Source: Sporosarcina sp. P2 (lineage in GTDB: Bacteria; Bacillota; Bacilli; Bacillales_A; Planococcaceae). From it: DNA of 64,000 nucleotides. Under the pieces are notes generated by a model, which ran no database searches, was not told the origin of the DNA, and was given only the letters and a program-made list of their open reading frames with translations. The stretch spans positions 1 through 64,000 of the forward strand of contig NZ_PDYY01000003.1 in assembly GCF_002743255.1 (NCBI RefSeq). Direction: 5' to 3'. Of this stretch, positions 1 through 9,875 are shown piece after piece (within the stretch, counting starts at the first letter, position 1; each line of letters opens with the position of its first letter). A program made the translations under genes and the position numbers.

Positions 1-132
1 TTCCCAAGGGCTCAAAAGTCTATTATCACGTTACGAAACTTTGCGTCATCAATCTTAATTGAACCGCCGTATACCGAACGGTACGTACGGTGGTGTGAGA
101 GGTCGGGAGTTAATCACTCCCTCCTACTCGAT
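1..132 (+). mobile_element. Group II intron, 3' end (domains V and VI)
   Basis: The last part of a bacterial group II intron ribozyme is visible. Positions 63-71 pair with 86-94, and 72-75 pair with 80-83 around a GAAC loop; the two unpaired bases at 84-85 give the two-nucleotide bulge typical of domain V. Positions 98-129 fold as domain VI (GGGAGT pairing with ACTCCC), with an unpaired A at 126, seven bases before the expected 3' splice site after the AT at 131-132. The reverse transcriptase/maturase gene and domains I-IV must lie to the left of the window, so whether the intron is active cannot be judged. The class was not assigned. Confidence 0.8.
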
Positions 133-222
133 TTGAAGTTGGTTGAGTTCAAGAACGACTTAGACCCTCAGTGGAAAGTTAAGTAGGGGATACGAGGAGA
201 TGGCAACTCCAGCCTCCTTATT

Positions 223-765
223 TCATTCAACAGGGTACACATACAACTTTGGTAGCTCTGGATCATCCCTCACTATGGCATCATCTGGAAACTTCTTCAA
301 TTCCTTGTACATCGCGAAATCTCCAGCTGCCCCGCCAATTAGCATCGCGCCTAACAGCAACAGCACACCGTCATTGAAATACAATGCACTAATGGCAGGC
401 AACACACCCGTCATCCAAAAGGGCAGTAACAACGCTTTGCGAAAGCCTTTGTTGTCCATTAACTGATCAGCGGTAGCATACGCAACCCCCATCTTCAAAT
501 TGACGCCATACGCCATGTTCTTCCACGGCACATTACAAAAAATGCGGAAACCGAGCAAATGAAAAAACTCATGTATAACGATCAATAAAATATATCCGGC
601 CAAAGCATAGACAAAATACCACACTGAAAAAGACAGAGATAGTCCACCTTGTAACAGACCACGGATTATTAAAAGTGCTATGAGCGGTAGGAGAGTGAGC
701 CAAAGACTTTGCTTCGCTATTTTCTGTAAATCAAGCTCGACAATGACAGGCTGTTGTTCTTCCAT
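223..765 (-). CDS. DUF3267 family membrane metalloprotease-like protein
   Basis: The 180-residue protein has several hydrophobic segments and a zinc-protease-like HEFFH motif at about residues 65-69 inside a membrane segment, which is the hallmark of the DUF3267 family (a group of small predicted intramembrane metalloproteases of unknown substrate). The ATG start is supported by an AGGAGT ribosome site 7-8 bases upstream. It is transcribed away from rpsF and its 3' end lies about 90 bases from the group II intron, so the intron landed just downstream of it. The family assignment rests on motif and topology; the proteolytic role is inferred. Confidence 0.75.
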   Translation of the reverse strand: MEEQQPVIVELDLQKIAKQSLWLTLLPLIALLIIRGLLQGGLSLSFSVWYFVYALAGYILLIVIHEFFHLLGFRIFCNVPWKNMAYGVNLKMGVAYATADQLMDNKGFRKALLLPFWMTGVLPAISALYFNDGVLLLLGAMLIGGAAGDFAMYKELKKFPDDAIVRDDPELPKLYVYPVE

Positions 766-871
766 GCGAGATCACTCCTTATATTCATTTAGTATAGTAT
801 ATTGGTGGTTGATATTCCAATTGCAATGTGATAACATGTACTGATGTGAGTAATATTAAATTTACTTACTC

Positions 872-900
872 CTTGCCCACTTGTAAAAGTAGGGCCCAAG
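872..900 (+). promoter_or_regulatory. Candidate S6:S18-binding leader hairpin of rpsF operon
   Basis: The sequence folds into one long hairpin: CTTG (872-875), CCC (876-878) and ACTT (879-882) pair with AAGT (887-890), GGG (892-894) and CAAG (897-900). A is unpaired at 891 and CC at 895-896. A hairpin with a bulged CC(G) just upstream of rpsF is the known autoregulatory site of the ribosomal protein S6:S18 complex in bacteria. Here it lies a few bases before the rpsF ribosome site. The pairing is seen; the regulatory role is inferred from position and shape. Confidence 0.6.
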
Positions 901-921
901 TCCATAAGGAGGTGACTATTG

Positions 922-1209
922 ATGAGAAAGTACGAAATAATGTACATTATGCGCCCAACTCTTGAAGAGGATGCGAAAAAAGCGTTGATTGAACGCTTTG
1001 ATACTGTTCTAACTTCAAACGGAGCGGAAATCATCGAGTCGAAAGAGTGGGGCAAGCGTCGTCTTGCTTACGAAATCGACGACTTACGTGAAGGTTACTA
1101 CCAATTAGTAACTGCTAACGCTGGTGCAGAAGCAATCGATGAATTTACACGTCTAGCGAACATCAACGAAGGTATCATTCGTCATATGACAATTCGTGTA
1201 GATGCGTAA
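922..1209 (+). CDS. rpsF: 30S ribosomal protein S6
   Basis: A 95-residue protein starting [12 protein letters not shown], the standard N-terminus of bacterial ribosomal protein S6. It binds 16S rRNA in the platform of the small subunit together with S18. The ATG at 922 is chosen over the in-frame TTG at 919 because it matches the family start and has a near-perfect AAGGAGGTGA site 6 bases upstream. It is followed by ssb and rpsR in the same direction, the conserved S6-SSB-S18 operon, and is preceded by a candidate S6:S18 autoregulatory hairpin. Confidence 0.97.
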   Translation: MRKYEIMYIMRPTLEEDAKKALIERFDTVLTSNGAEIIESKEWGKRRLAYEIDDLREGYYQLVTANAGAEAIDEFTRLANINEGIIRHMTIRVDA

Positions 1210-1256
1210 TCTGATATAAAGTTTAAAAATTTATGATGAGGGAGGTTTGATTCTGA

Positions 1257-1778
1257 ATGATAAACCGTGTCGTTTTAGTTGGCCGATTAACAAAAGATCC
1301 TGAGCTGAAATACACACAGACTGGAATTGCTGTAACACGTTTTACATTGGCAGTGAACCGTGCGTTCGCTAATGCCCAAGGAGAACGGGAAGCAGATTTC
1401 ATCACATGTGTAGCTTGGCGTAAACAGGCTGAGAATATCGCGAATTACTTACGAAAAGGAAGTCTAGCCGGAGTAGATGGTCGTATACAGACGGGCAGCT
1501 TCGAAGGTCAAGACGGTAAGCGTGTTTACACGACAGAAGTTGTTGCGGATAGTACTCAATTCCTGGAACCAAGAGGAGCCAATACAGAACGTCAGCAAAC
1601 GCCATCTTATGGTGGGGGAGCGCCTTCTTATAACGCACCCTCTCAAGACCAGGGACAAGGATACAATAACCAGCAATCCTACCAACCGAATCAGCAAAAT
1701 ATGACACGTGTCGATAATGATCCATTCCAACCAGGCGGCGGTCCGATTGAAGTAACAGATGACGACTTGCCATTCTGA
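1257..1778 (+). CDS. ssb: Single-stranded DNA-binding protein SSB
   Basis: The 173-residue protein has the N-terminal OB fold ([17 protein letters not shown]; about residues 1-105), a glutamine/glycine/asparagine-rich linker at about 110-160, and the acidic C-terminal tip ending DDDLPF that recruits replication and repair proteins. It coats single-stranded DNA as a tetramer during replication and recombination. A GGAGGTTTG site precedes the ATG. It sits between rpsF and rpsR, the usual arrangement in Firmicutes. Length and tail are typical for the essential SsbA type. Confidence 0.97.
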   Translation: MINRVVLVGRLTKDPELKYTQTGIAVTRFTLAVNRAFANAQGEREADFITCVAWRKQAENIANYLRKGSLAGVDGRIQTGSFEGQDGKRVYTTEVVADSTQFLEPRGANTERQQTPSYGGGAPSYNAPSQDQGQGYNNQQSYQPNQQNMTRVDNDPFQPGGGPIEVTDDDLPF

Positions 1779-1823
1779 TAGAACGGTTCACTTGATACGT
1801 AAATAGGAAGGAGGACAACAATT

Positions 1824-2060
1824 ATGGCACCACGTCGTGGAGGTCGCAAACGCCGTAAGGTTTGCTATTTTACTTCTAACCACATTACGCACATCGACTA
1901 TAAAGATGTAGATTTGTTGAAGAAGTTTATCTCTGAGCGCGGAAAGATGTTGCCTCGTCGAGTTACTGGTACAAGCGCTAAATACCAACGTAAATTGACG
2001 ATTGCAATTAAACGTGCACGCATCATGGGACTACTTCCGTTTGTATCTGAAGAGCGGTAA
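1824..2060 (+). CDS. rpsR: 30S ribosomal protein S18
   Basis: A 78-residue basic protein with the typical S18 features: a basic N-terminus (RRGGRKRRK), then [18 protein letters not shown] and a C-terminal [11 protein letters not shown] block. It binds 16S rRNA as a heterodimer with S6 in the 30S platform. A GGAAGGAGG ribosome site precedes the ATG. It is the last gene of the rpsF-ssb-rpsR operon and is followed directly by a strong hairpin terminator. Confidence 0.97.
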   Translation: MAPRRGGRKRRKVCYFTSNHITHIDYKDVDLLKKFISERGKMLPRRVTGTSAKYQRKLTIAIKRARIMGLLPFVSEER

Positions 2061-2065
2061 TATAT

Positions 2066-2108
2066 AAACCGCCACTGACTGAGTTATTCAGTCAGTGGCG
2101 GTTTTTTA
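2066..2108 (+). terminator. Rho-independent terminator after rpsR
   Basis: A 14-bp perfect stem (ACCGCCACTGACTG pairing with CAGTCAGTGGCGGT) with a 7-base loop is followed by a run of six T. It ends the rpsF-ssb-rpsR transcript. Confidence 0.93.
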
Positions 2109-2181
2109 TTTATCACGAAAGTCTTATATCCCAAAGTGCTTTATGCATCCATTTTACTGGAAACTGCAACTGCCTGTACTT

Positions 2182-2209
2182 TTGATTTCACATCGAATCA
2201 TGATACAAT
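2182..2209 (+). promoter_or_regulatory. Candidate sigma-A promoter of yybS-gdpP-rplI-dnaB
   Basis: TTGATT at 2182-2187 and TACAAT at 2204-2209 are 16 bases apart, with a TG one base before the -10 (extended -10, TGATACAAT). It follows the rpsR terminator and lies about 100 bases before yybS. A second, poorer candidate is TTGACA at 2269. Not tested. Confidence 0.5.
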
Positions 2210-2312
2210 TAGAAGGATGATTGTCACTTTATATGAATTTAGGAATGTAACACTTTGTCCTCTTATTATTGACAGGTGGCAAAAGAAGCAAAGAATGAAT
2301 TGGGGCGTAGAT

Positions 2313-3251
2313 ATGCAAGATCAAGCAAGTAGAATTACGTACGGTGCGATGATGGTAGCACTCTTTGCCATATTACTGGCAATGACTTTATACGTACCAT
2401 TACTCGGCTTATTGACAATATTGCTCGTTCCATTGCCCATTACGATTTATCGTTTGCGTTATGGCCGGACATCTACACTGATGATGGCGATGTGTACATG
2501 GCTTATCACATTATTGATTGGCGGTTTGCTTTCCATTCCAGCAGCAGTTGTATTAAGTGCTGTTGGATTCGTTATCGGTGATACCGTGCGGACGGGCAAG
2601 ACGAAACTTTACGTATATATGGCAACAGGTGTCACATTGCTCATTTCATTGAGCCTATTGTATCTTGGTACTGTGTGGTTCATGAAAATTAATCCGATTG
2701 AACAGCTGATGCAACAATTTTCAACTATTCAGCAAGAAGCGCTTGTGATCATGTCGGGAATGGGAAATTCAACTAGAGATATAGAAAGAACCGTGGCAGA
2801 GGCATTCACGTATTATCAAACTATTGTGCCCTCATTGTTCATCTTATCTGTTTTTGTAACAGCTTATCTGTTCGTTATGCCAATTTTGGCGGTTGCAACA
2901 CGTTTGCGTTTTGAAGTTCCTAAATTTGCTTCTTTCCTTACTATGCGCCTTCCACTTGCAACGTTATTGGTTTATCTAGCACTGCTGTTGATTTCCGTTT
3001 TGTCGCAGCCGGAACAAGGAACGACATTTTATCTACTGGAGGCAAATGCCATTCTCATCTTTAGATTCTTATTCTTCTTACAAGGTTTGGCGTTAATTTA
3101 CTATGCATTGCGCAAGATGAAGCTTCCAATGATCGTCAATGTGCTAGCTACATTATTCGCCATGTTCCTCAGTCCCTTCACCGTAATGTTGGGTGTTTTG
3201 GATATCGCCATTAACATTCGTACATGGATAGATAAAGACAAGAGAGCGTAG
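2313..3251 (+). CDS. yybS: DUF2232 family polytopic membrane protein YybS
   Basis: A roughly 312-residue protein with about eight hydrophobic segments and no catalytic motif. Its place directly before gdpP and rplI and its repeated membrane segments match the DUF2232 family represented by B. subtilis YybS, whose function is unknown. Three in-frame ATGs are possible. The one at 2313 (MQDQASRITYGAMM...) is preferred because family members begin only 6-10 residues before the first membrane helix; 2295 is the alternative and the farther upstream 2136 start is unlikely. The spacing of 11 bases to gdpP indicates cotranscription. Confidence 0.8.
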   Translation: MQDQASRITYGAMMVALFAILLAMTLYVPLLGLLTILLVPLPITIYRLRYGRTSTLMMAMCTWLITLLIGGLLSIPAAVVLSAVGFVIGDTVRTGKTKLYVYMATGVTLLISLSLLYLGTVWFMKINPIEQLMQQFSTIQQEALVIMSGMGNSTRDIERTVAEAFTYYQTIVPSLFILSVFVTAYLFVMPILAVATRLRFEVPKFASFLTMRLPLATLLVYLALLLISVLSQPEQGTTFYLLEANAILIFRFLFFLQGLALIYYALRKMKLPMIVNVLATLFAMFLSPFTVMLGVLDIAINIRTWIDKDKRA

Positions 3252-3262
3252 GAGATGAGATA

Positions 3263-5236
3263 GTGAATTTAATTTATAAAAAACGCGGGATACGAATTCC
3301 ATTAGCATTCTTGTCTTTACTCGGTGCGGTAGGTTCCGTACTACTAATGCTATTGAATTTTTGGGTTGGACTGTTTTTTGCCATCGCTTATGCACTCGCA
3401 CTAGGCATCGCTTGGAAAGTAGAGAATGATAATTACCTGGAAACTGAGAAATATATTGAAACCTTGTCCTATCGAATGAAAAGGGTAGGAGAAGAAGCGT
3501 TGCTGGAATTACCAATCGGTATTATTTTGCTGAATGATAAGCAATTAATCGAATGGGTCAATCCATTTATTAACTCCATTTATCCTGACAAGACTTGGGT
3601 TGGGTCACAGCTTTACGAAATGAATGAAGCATTCCGTCAGGTGATCAGAGAAGACAGTGAGCAAGATGTCATTGTATTAAATGATCGCTCTTACCGTGTC
3701 TATTACAAACCAGAAGAGAAACTGATCTATCTATTTGACGTAACAGAACGTATGAAGATGCAATCCCTTTACTATGCTGATCGAACAACGATTGGGATTT
3801 TGTTGGTTGATAACTATGATGAATTGTCTCAGACGATGGACGACCAGACACGAAGCCAGATGAACTCCCTCGTTACTTCATTGGTCAATCAATGGGCAGA
3901 TGAATATGGGATCTTCGTAAAACGAATTTCTTCTGAGCGCTTCTTGGCTGTTTTCAATGAAGGTACTTTAGAATTATTGGAGAAGACGAAGTTTTCATTG
4001 CTCGATACGATTCGTGAGAACACGTCTAAACACAGCGTATCTCTTACATTGAGTATTGGGGTAGGGACAGGTACTACGTCGCTTACAGAACTCGGTGAAC
4101 TGGCACAGTCGAGTTTAGATTTAGTTCTCGGACGTGGCGGTGACCAAGTAGCTATTAAACACCATGATGGGAAACTTAAATTCTATGGCGGTAAGACAAA
4201 CCCTGTTGAAAAGCGTACGCGGGTGCGTGCAAGAGTTATTTCACATGCACTACGTGATTTAATCCAAGATAGTGACCGCGTGTTCGTCATGGGTCACAAA
4301 ATGCCTGACATGGATGCGATTGGTGCGTCGATTGGTGTACGCAAAATGGCAAAAATGAACGGTGTCGAAGGCTATGTCGTCGTTAATTTCGACCAGCTTG
4401 ATGCTAGTGTCAGCCGTTTGATGGATGAAGTGCAGCAAGACGAAGAATTATATGATCACATGTTGATGCCTGAAGAGGCATTGGAATTGATGACGGAGCG
4501 TTCGTTGGTCGTTATTGTCGATACGCATAGGCCAAGCATGGTTATTGATGAGCGCGTACTGGACAAGGCACAGAAGGTTGTATTAATCGACCATCATCGA
4601 CGTGGTGAAGAGTTTATCAATAACACTGTGCTCGTTTATATGGAACCATATGCATCTTCGACAGCGGAACTTGTAACGGAATTGCTGGAGTATCAGCCAA
4701 AGAACGAAAAGTTGACGATGTTGGAATCGACAGTGATGCTAGCGGGTATTGTTGTCGATACGAAAAGCTTTACACTTAGGACAGGTTCTCGGACATTTGA
4801 AGCCGCTTCCTATTTGCGGACGAATGGTGCCGATACCGTGCTAGTACAGCGTTTATTGAAAGAAGATATTGAGACATATATTGAACGATCAAAACTAATT
4901 GAGACTGTGGAATTTGTGGGCAATGGCGATATTGCGATTGCGCGAGGGCAAGAGGAAGTGGTGCACAGCTCTGTACTAATCGCACAGACAGCCGACATTT
5001 TGCTGACAATGCAGGGCATTTCCGCTTCATTCGTCGTCGCAAAGCGTGATGATGGAAAAATTGGTATTAGCGCCCGCTCATTGGGCGAATTGAATGTTCA
5101 AGTCATTATGGAAGAATTGGGTGGTGGCGGTCATTTAACGAATTCTGCTTGCCAATTAAGCGTAGATACGATGGATGAAGCAATCACTATGTTAAAGGAC
5201 GTACTAGATCAATACGTTGAAAGGGGAAATGAATGA
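3263..5236 (+). CDS. gdpP: Cyclic-di-AMP phosphodiesterase GdpP
   Basis: The 657-residue membrane enzyme hydrolyses cyclic di-AMP to 5'-pApA. In order it has two N-terminal membrane helices (to about 55), a PAS-like domain (about 85-165), a degenerate GGDEF domain (about 170-310) and a DHH/DHHA1 phosphodiesterase. The DHH metal site shows [11 protein letters not shown] near residue 345, DTHRP, and IDHHRRG near 439; GGGGH near 619 marks DHHA1. GTG is the start, with GGAGATGAG upstream. It lies between yybS and rplI, and its stop codon overlaps the rplI start by one base (TGATG). All catalytic residues visible are intact. Confidence 0.96.
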   Translation: MNLIYKKRGIRIPLAFLSLLGAVGSVLLMLLNFWVGLFFAIAYALALGIAWKVENDNYLETEKYIETLSYRMKRVGEEALLELPIGIILLNDKQLIEWVNPFINSIYPDKTWVGSQLYEMNEAFRQVIREDSEQDVIVLNDRSYRVYYKPEEKLIYLFDVTERMKMQSLYYADRTTIGILLVDNYDELSQTMDDQTRSQMNSLVTSLVNQWADEYGIFVKRISSERFLAVFNEGTLELLEKTKFSLLDTIRENTSKHSVSLTLSIGVGTGTTSLTELGELAQSSLDLVLGRGGDQVAIKHHDGKLKFYGGKTNPVEKRTRVRARVISHALRDLIQDSDRVFVMGHKMPDMDAIGASIGVRKMAKMNGVEGYVVVNFDQLDASVSRLMDEVQQDEELYDHMLMPEEALELMTERSLVVIVDTHRPSMVIDERVLDKAQKVVLIDHHRRGEEFINNTVLVYMEPYASSTAELVTELLEYQPKNEKLTMLESTVMLAGIVVDTKSFTLRTGSRTFEAASYLRTNGADTVLVQRLLKEDIETYIERSKLIETVEFVGNGDIAIARGQEEVVHSSVLIAQTADILLTMQGISASFVVAKRDDGKIGISARSLGELNVQVIMEELGGGGHLTNSACQLSVDTMDEAITMLKDVLDQYVERGNE

Positions 5237-5682
5237 TGAAAGTTATTTTTTTAAAAGACGTTAAAGGAAAAGGTAAAAAAGGTGAAGTGAAAGAGGTTTC
5301 AACTGGATATGCACAAAACTTTTTATTGAAAAATAATGTAGCAGTTGAGGCAACTCCAGGTAATTTAAGTAAGTTGCAAGGTCAGAAGGATCGCCAAATG
5401 AAAGATGCGGCTGCGGAATTGGCAGAAGCTAAAGAATTAAAAGAGCAAGTCGAAAAGTTGACTGTAGAGCTACAGGCGAAAACTGGTGAAGATGGGCGTC
5501 TATTTGGTTCTATCACATCAAAGCAAATCGCCCAAGCGTTAGAAAAGCAAAACAAAATTAAAGTAGACCGCCGCAAAATGGAATTACCTGAGCCAATTCG
5601 TGCACTAGGTTTTACAAATATTCCGATCAAATTACACCCTGATGTAACAGCGACACTTAAAGTGCATGTTACAGAAGAATGA
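5236..5682 (+). CDS. rplI: 50S ribosomal protein L9
   Basis: A 148-residue protein starting [21 protein letters not shown], the 23S-rRNA-binding N-terminal domain of L9, followed by the long connecting helix and a C-terminal domain containing [14 protein letters not shown]. It binds near the L1 stalk of the large subunit. ATG at 5236 matches the family start better than ATG at 5233 and overlaps the gdpP stop by one base, so translation is probably coupled. AGGGGAAATGA serves as ribosome site. Confidence 0.97.
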   Translation: MKVIFLKDVKGKGKKGEVKEVSTGYAQNFLLKNNVAVEATPGNLSKLQGQKDRQMKDAAAELAEAKELKEQVEKLTVELQAKTGEDGRLFGSITSKQIAQALEKQNKIKVDRRKMELPEPIRALGFTNIPIKLHPDVTATLKVHVTEE

Positions 5683-5697
5683 TAAGGAGATAATAGC

Positions 5698-7056
5698 TTG
5701 AACCAGATGATCGAGCGCACACCTCCGCATAACAACGAAGCAGAGCAGTCGGTCCTTGGGGCAATATTTTTAGAACCACAAGCACTGATTACCGCGTCTG
5801 AAATATTGTTGCCGGAAGATTTCTATCGAATCGCACATAAAAAGATTTTTGAAACCATGCTTATACTAAATGACCGTGGCCAACCAGTCGATTTGGTGAC
5901 AATCGCCGAAGAGCTTAAAGTAAAAAATGAGCTTGAAGACGTTGGAGGTATTTCATATATCACAGAGCTTGCCAACGCGGTTCCGACTGCTGCAAATATT
6001 GTTTATTATGCTAATATCGTAGATGAAAAAGCATTACTACGCAGATTAATCCGCGTTGCAACGGACATTGTAGAAGACGGTTATACAAGGGAAGATGAAG
6101 TAGAAGCTTTACTTGGTGAAGCCGAGAAGAAAATGATGGAAGTGTCCAATCGGAAAAACGCCGGCGACTTCCGCCATATCAAAGATGTATTAGTGGAGAC
6201 GTATGACAATATTGAGTTATTGCATACCCGTAAAGGGGACGTAACAGGTATTCCAACCGGTTTCCGTGATTTGGATAAGATTACGGCAGGCTTCCAACGC
6301 AATGATTTGATTATCGTGGCGGCTCGTCCGTCTGTCGGTAAGACTGCGTTTGCGTTGAACGTAGCACAAAACGTGGCAACGAAGACAGAAGAAAATGTCG
6401 CGATCTTCAGTCTCGAGATGGGTGCTGAACAGCTGGTCATGCGTATGTTATGTGCAGAAGGAAACATTGACGCGCAAGTACTGCGTACAGGTACCCTTGA
6501 AGCAGACGATTGGCGCAAGCTGACAATGGCTATGGGGTCATTATCAAATGCAGGTATCTTCATTGATGACACTCCAGGTCTGAGAGTCAATGAAATCCGT
6601 TCAAAATGTAGACGGCTACAACAAGAACACGGTCTCGGCATGGTGATGATTGACTATATGCAACTAATCATGGGAAGCGGTCGTGGTAGTGACAACCGTC
6701 AACAGGAAGTATCTGAGATCTCCCGCTCATTAAAAGGACTAGCACGTGAACTGAAAATCCCAGTCATTGCACTATCACAGCTTTCACGGGGTGTTGAACA
6801 ACGCCAAGACAAGCGCCCTATGATGTCCGATCTTCGAGAGTCAGGGAGTATTGAGCAAGATGCCGATATCGTTTCCTTCCTTTACCGGGAAGATTACTAT
6901 GACAAAGAAACTGAAATGCAAAACATGATCGAAATCATTATTGCCAAACAACGTAACGGCCCAACCGGTACTGTGACGCTGGCATTTGCAAAGGAATACA
7001 ACAAATTCCTCAATATCGATTGGAGCCAGCATGAATCACCACCGTCTTACGAATAA
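5698..7056 (+). CDS. dnaB: Replicative DNA helicase (DnaB; DnaC of B. subtilis)
   Basis: The 452-residue hexameric helicase unwinds DNA 5'-3' at the replication fork. The N-terminal primase-interaction domain (PPHNNEAEQSVLGA, about 8-110) precedes a RecA-like ATPase with Walker A ARPSVGKTAF near residue 208, Walker B MIDYMQLI near 315 and the SQLSRGVEQR block near 360. TTG is the start, 8 bases after AAGGAGA; an ATG three codons later is an alternative. It ends the yybS-gdpP-rplI operon. purA, which follows this gene in B. subtilis, is not here. Confidence 0.96.
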   Translation: MNQMIERTPPHNNEAEQSVLGAIFLEPQALITASEILLPEDFYRIAHKKIFETMLILNDRGQPVDLVTIAEELKVKNELEDVGGISYITELANAVPTAANIVYYANIVDEKALLRRLIRVATDIVEDGYTREDEVEALLGEAEKKMMEVSNRKNAGDFRHIKDVLVETYDNIELLHTRKGDVTGIPTGFRDLDKITAGFQRNDLIIVAARPSVGKTAFALNVAQNVATKTEENVAIFSLEMGAEQLVMRMLCAEGNIDAQVLRTGTLEADDWRKLTMAMGSLSNAGIFIDDTPGLRVNEIRSKCRRLQQEHGLGMVMIDYMQLIMGSGRGSDNRQQEVSEISRSLKGLARELKIPVIALSQLSRGVEQRQDKRPMMSDLRESGSIEQDADIVSFLYREDYYDKETEMQNMIEIIIAKQRNGPTGTVTLAFAKEYNKFLNIDWSQHESPPSYE

Positions 7057-7106
7057 AACAGCGCATCCTTCTTCTATGACCATAGAAAAGGATGCGCTGT
7101 TTTTCA
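7056..7106 (+). terminator. Rho-independent terminator after dnaB
   Basis: A long inverted repeat (AAACAGCGCATCCTT...CTATG pairing with CATAG...AAGGATGCGCTGTTT, about 22 bp with one mismatch) is followed by TTTTTC. The 228 bases from here to walR hold no gene or tRNA that I can recognise and no clear promoter. Confidence 0.9.
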
Positions 7107-7334
7107 TCGTTTCAAGCAAGCTGTCCCTACCTGAAAAAGTGCGATTTTGCACAAATCGTGATAGAGTTAGAGGATATGGAATGATATATTTCAGCTGTAG
7201 AATAAGGTTGTAACCATAGAAAAAATAGATACGTGTTCGCTGTGCCACACAAGTGTATATCGTATAACTTTGTCGTGGAACAAAAACGTAGCAAAAAAAT
7301 TTGATCGCCTAGTAGGGCGAGAAAGGAACAAATC

Positions 7335-8045
7335 ATGCAAAATAAAACTATATTTATCGTAGACGATGAGAAACCCATCGCAGACATCATAGAATTTAAC
7401 TTGAAAAAGGAGGGCTTCAACGTCTTTTGCGCATACGACGGTGAAGATGCGATCAACCGAGTAGAAGAAATTCAGCCGGACCTTATGCTTCTTGATATTA
7501 TGCTTCCTAAACGTGATGGCATGGAAGTCTGTAGGGAAGTACGAAAAAAGCATGATTTCCCGATCATCATGCTGACAGCAAAAGACTCAGAAATTGATAA
7601 AGTCTTAGGGCTTGAACTAGGCGCAGATGATTATGTCACGAAGCCCTTTGGTACAAGGGAGTTAATTGCCCGGGTCAAAGCCAACTTGCGTCGTCATGCA
7701 AGAACTATAGCGGAAGATCAAGAAGAAGAAACGAACGATATTACGGTGGGTCAACTTGTCATCCAACCGGATGCGTACTACGTTCAAAAGCGTGGAGTGA
7801 CAATCGAACTGACACATCGTGAATTTGAATTATTGTATTACCTGGCAAAACATATCGGTCAGGTGATGACACGTGAGCATCTACTACAAACGGTATGGGG
7901 TTATGATTATTTCGGCGATGTACGAACAGTTGATGTAACGATTCGACGTCTTCGGGAAAAGATTGAAGATACACCGAGCCATCCAAATTGGATCGTCACA
8001 AGACGTGGGGTAGGTTATTACTTGCGTGACCCGGAACAGGAGTAA
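7335..8045 (+). CDS. walR: Cell-wall two-component response regulator WalR (YycF)
   Basis: The 236-residue OmpR/PhoB-type regulator controls peptidoglycan hydrolase and wall-turnover genes. The receiver domain (1-120) has acidic D10/D11, phospho-acceptor D54 in LLDIMLP and the conserved lysine in VTKPFG; a winged helix DNA-binding domain follows (about 135-232, [15 protein letters not shown]). It is followed after 6 bases by walK and heads the walRKHIJ operon. A GAAAGGAA site precedes the ATG. Essential in most Firmicutes. Confidence 0.97.
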   Translation: MQNKTIFIVDDEKPIADIIEFNLKKEGFNVFCAYDGEDAINRVEEIQPDLMLLDIMLPKRDGMEVCREVRKKHDFPIIMLTAKDSEIDKVLGLELGADDYVTKPFGTRELIARVKANLRRHARTIAEDQEEETNDITVGQLVIQPDAYYVQKRGVTIELTHREFELLYYLAKHIGQVMTREHLLQTVWGYDYFGDVRTVDVTIRRLREKIEDTPSHPNWIVTRRGVGYYLRDPEQE

Positions 8046-8051
8046 GCCACT

Positions 8052-9875
8052 ATGCATAAAGTAGGTTTTTTCCGGTCGATTCAAGTCAAATTTGTCTTGA
8101 TTTACGTCCTGCTTATACTTGTATCCATGCAGATTATCGGGCTGTATTTTGCTCGTGAATTGGAACAAACACTAAAAGATAACTTTACGAATTCAATTGT
8201 AGACCGGATGAATTTAGTCGAGTTCAGTGTGCGAGAAGAAATTACAAAAAAACGTAAAGACAATGATCCTACACTAGAACAAAGCTTAAAAAATGTCTTG
8301 GTCGAGTTCACATCAGATGACATTATTGAAATACGGGTTATAAATCCAAAGTATCGTATTCTAGCAACATCTTCATTCGAAAATCAGATGAGGGTAGGGC
8401 AACATTCGACCAATGATAATGTGCGAAAGTCCATAACGTCAGAGACTATGAAAGATGTTGTGACGATTGATCCGCAATCTCATAATCGCGTGCTTTCCTT
8501 AGCCAAACCGATCTTTGATGGCAATGAAATTGTGGGTTCGCTCTATGTAGAAGCCAATATTGAATCCGTTTTTCAACAAATTGAAGAAATCAATAGGATA
8601 TTGGCGGGGGCAGCAGCCGTCTCCCTTACCATTACCATACTAGTTGGGATCTTCATTGCCAGGGCATTTACCCGGCCAATATCAGACATGCGAAGACAAG
8701 CGCAGGCGATGGCAAAAGGGAACTTCACCCGAAAGGTTAAAGTATATGGTTCGGATGAGATGGGTCAGCTAGCCATCGCATTCAATCACTTAACTAACCA
8801 GCTGCAAGAATCACAGTCGACTACTGAGAGCGAAAGGCGAAAGTTAGCCTCAGTTCTGGAAAATATGACGGACGGCGTCATTTCTACCGACCGTAAAGGA
8901 CGAGTTAGCCTAATTAATGACTCCGCCCTGCAGATGCTTGGAGTAACGAACGATCTTGTCATAAATCGCCCCATCGCCAGTATTCTCGGTATAGACGATG
9001 AGTTTACGTTTGAAGAGCTAATTCAGATGAAAGAATCAATTCCACTGGATTTTAGTACAGAAGATCAGGCATATATTTTACGTGCGACAATTTCCGTTAC
9101 CCAGCGTGAAACAGGATTTGTAAACGGCTTGATTGTCGTATTGCACGATAATACCGAGCAAGAAAAAATTGATATGGAACGTCGGGAGTTCGTGTCAAAT
9201 GTTTCACATGAACTGCGAACTCCACTCACTACAATGCGCAGTTATCTAGATGCATTGGCAGAAGGGGCTTGGCGCAATGAGGAAATTGCTCCAAACTTCT
9301 TACATGTTACGCAAAATGAAACCGAGCGAATGATCCGTCTCGTAAATGACTTACTAAAACTCTCACGTATGGATAGTAAAGAATATGAATTGAATAAAGA
9401 ATGGGTGGAATTTAACCGATTCTTTAATGCGGTTATCGAGCGTTTTGAATTTTCCAAGTCGCAAAATGTACGATTCACACGGAATTTGTATTCAAGCAGT
9501 CTATTTGTGGAGATCGATACCGATAAACTAACGCAAGTACTAGACAATATTATTTCAAATGCCTTGAAGTATTCGCCAGATGGTGGGGAAGTTCGCTTCG
9601 GTGTAACGATATCAGGTGACTATATTAAAGTGATGATTTCAGACGATGGAATGGGTATACCAAAGTCCAATGTCAATCGAATTTTCGATCGTTTCTATCG
9701 CGCAGATAGAGCTCGTTCCCGTGCACTTGGCGGAACCGGTCTGGGCCTCGCAATCGCTAAAGAAATGATCGTGGCGCATAAAGGAGATATTTGGGCACAG
9801 AGTGAGGAAGGAAAAGGAACGACAATTTTCTTCAAGCTACCATTTGAACAACAAGAGGATGGTGAGTGGGATTGA
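8052..9875 (+). CDS. walK: Cell-wall sensor histidine kinase WalK (YycG)
   Basis: A 607-residue membrane kinase that phosphorylates WalR. Order: first membrane helix (about 10-32), extracytoplasmic Cache-like sensor, second helix (about 183-203), HAMP (ARAFTRPISDMRRQ), PAS domain (about 260-370), HisKA with VSHELRTPLTT (phosphorylated His near 386), and HATPase_c with N box DNIISNALKY, G1 SDDGMGIP and G2 GGTGLGLAIA. All kinase motifs are complete. It lies 6 bases after walR; its end overlaps or abuts walH. Confidence 0.97.
   Translation: MHKVGFFRSIQVKFVLIYVLLILVSMQIIGLYFARELEQTLKDNFTNSIVDRMNLVEFSVREEITKKRKDNDPTLEQSLKNVLVEFTSDDIIEIRVINPKYRILATSSFENQMRVGQHSTNDNVRKSITSETMKDVVTIDPQSHNRVLSLAKPIFDGNEIVGSLYVEANIESVFQQIEEINRILAGAAAVSLTITILVGIFIARAFTRPISDMRRQAQAMAKGNFTRKVKVYGSDEMGQLAIAFNHLTNQLQESQSTTESERRKLASVLENMTDGVISTDRKGRVSLINDSALQMLGVTNDLVINRPIASILGIDDEFTFEELIQMKESIPLDFSTEDQAYILRATISVTQRETGFVNGLIVVLHDNTEQEKIDMERREFVSNVSHELRTPLTTMRSYLDALAEGAWRNEEIAPNFLHVTQNETERMIRLVNDLLKLSRMDSKEYELNKEWVEFNRFFNAVIERFEFSKSQNVRFTRNLYSSSLFVEIDTDKLTQVLDNIISNALKYSPDGGEVRFGVTISGDYIKVMISDDGMGIPKSNVNRIFDRFYRADRARSRALGGTGLGLAIAKEMIVAHKGDIWAQSEEGKGTTIFFKLPFEQQEDGEWD

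Noticed and set aside
200-466. 88-codon open frame on the plus strand near the intron end
   Set aside because: It lies fully antisense to the DUF3267 gene, which has a ribosome site, membrane segments and the HEFFH motif.
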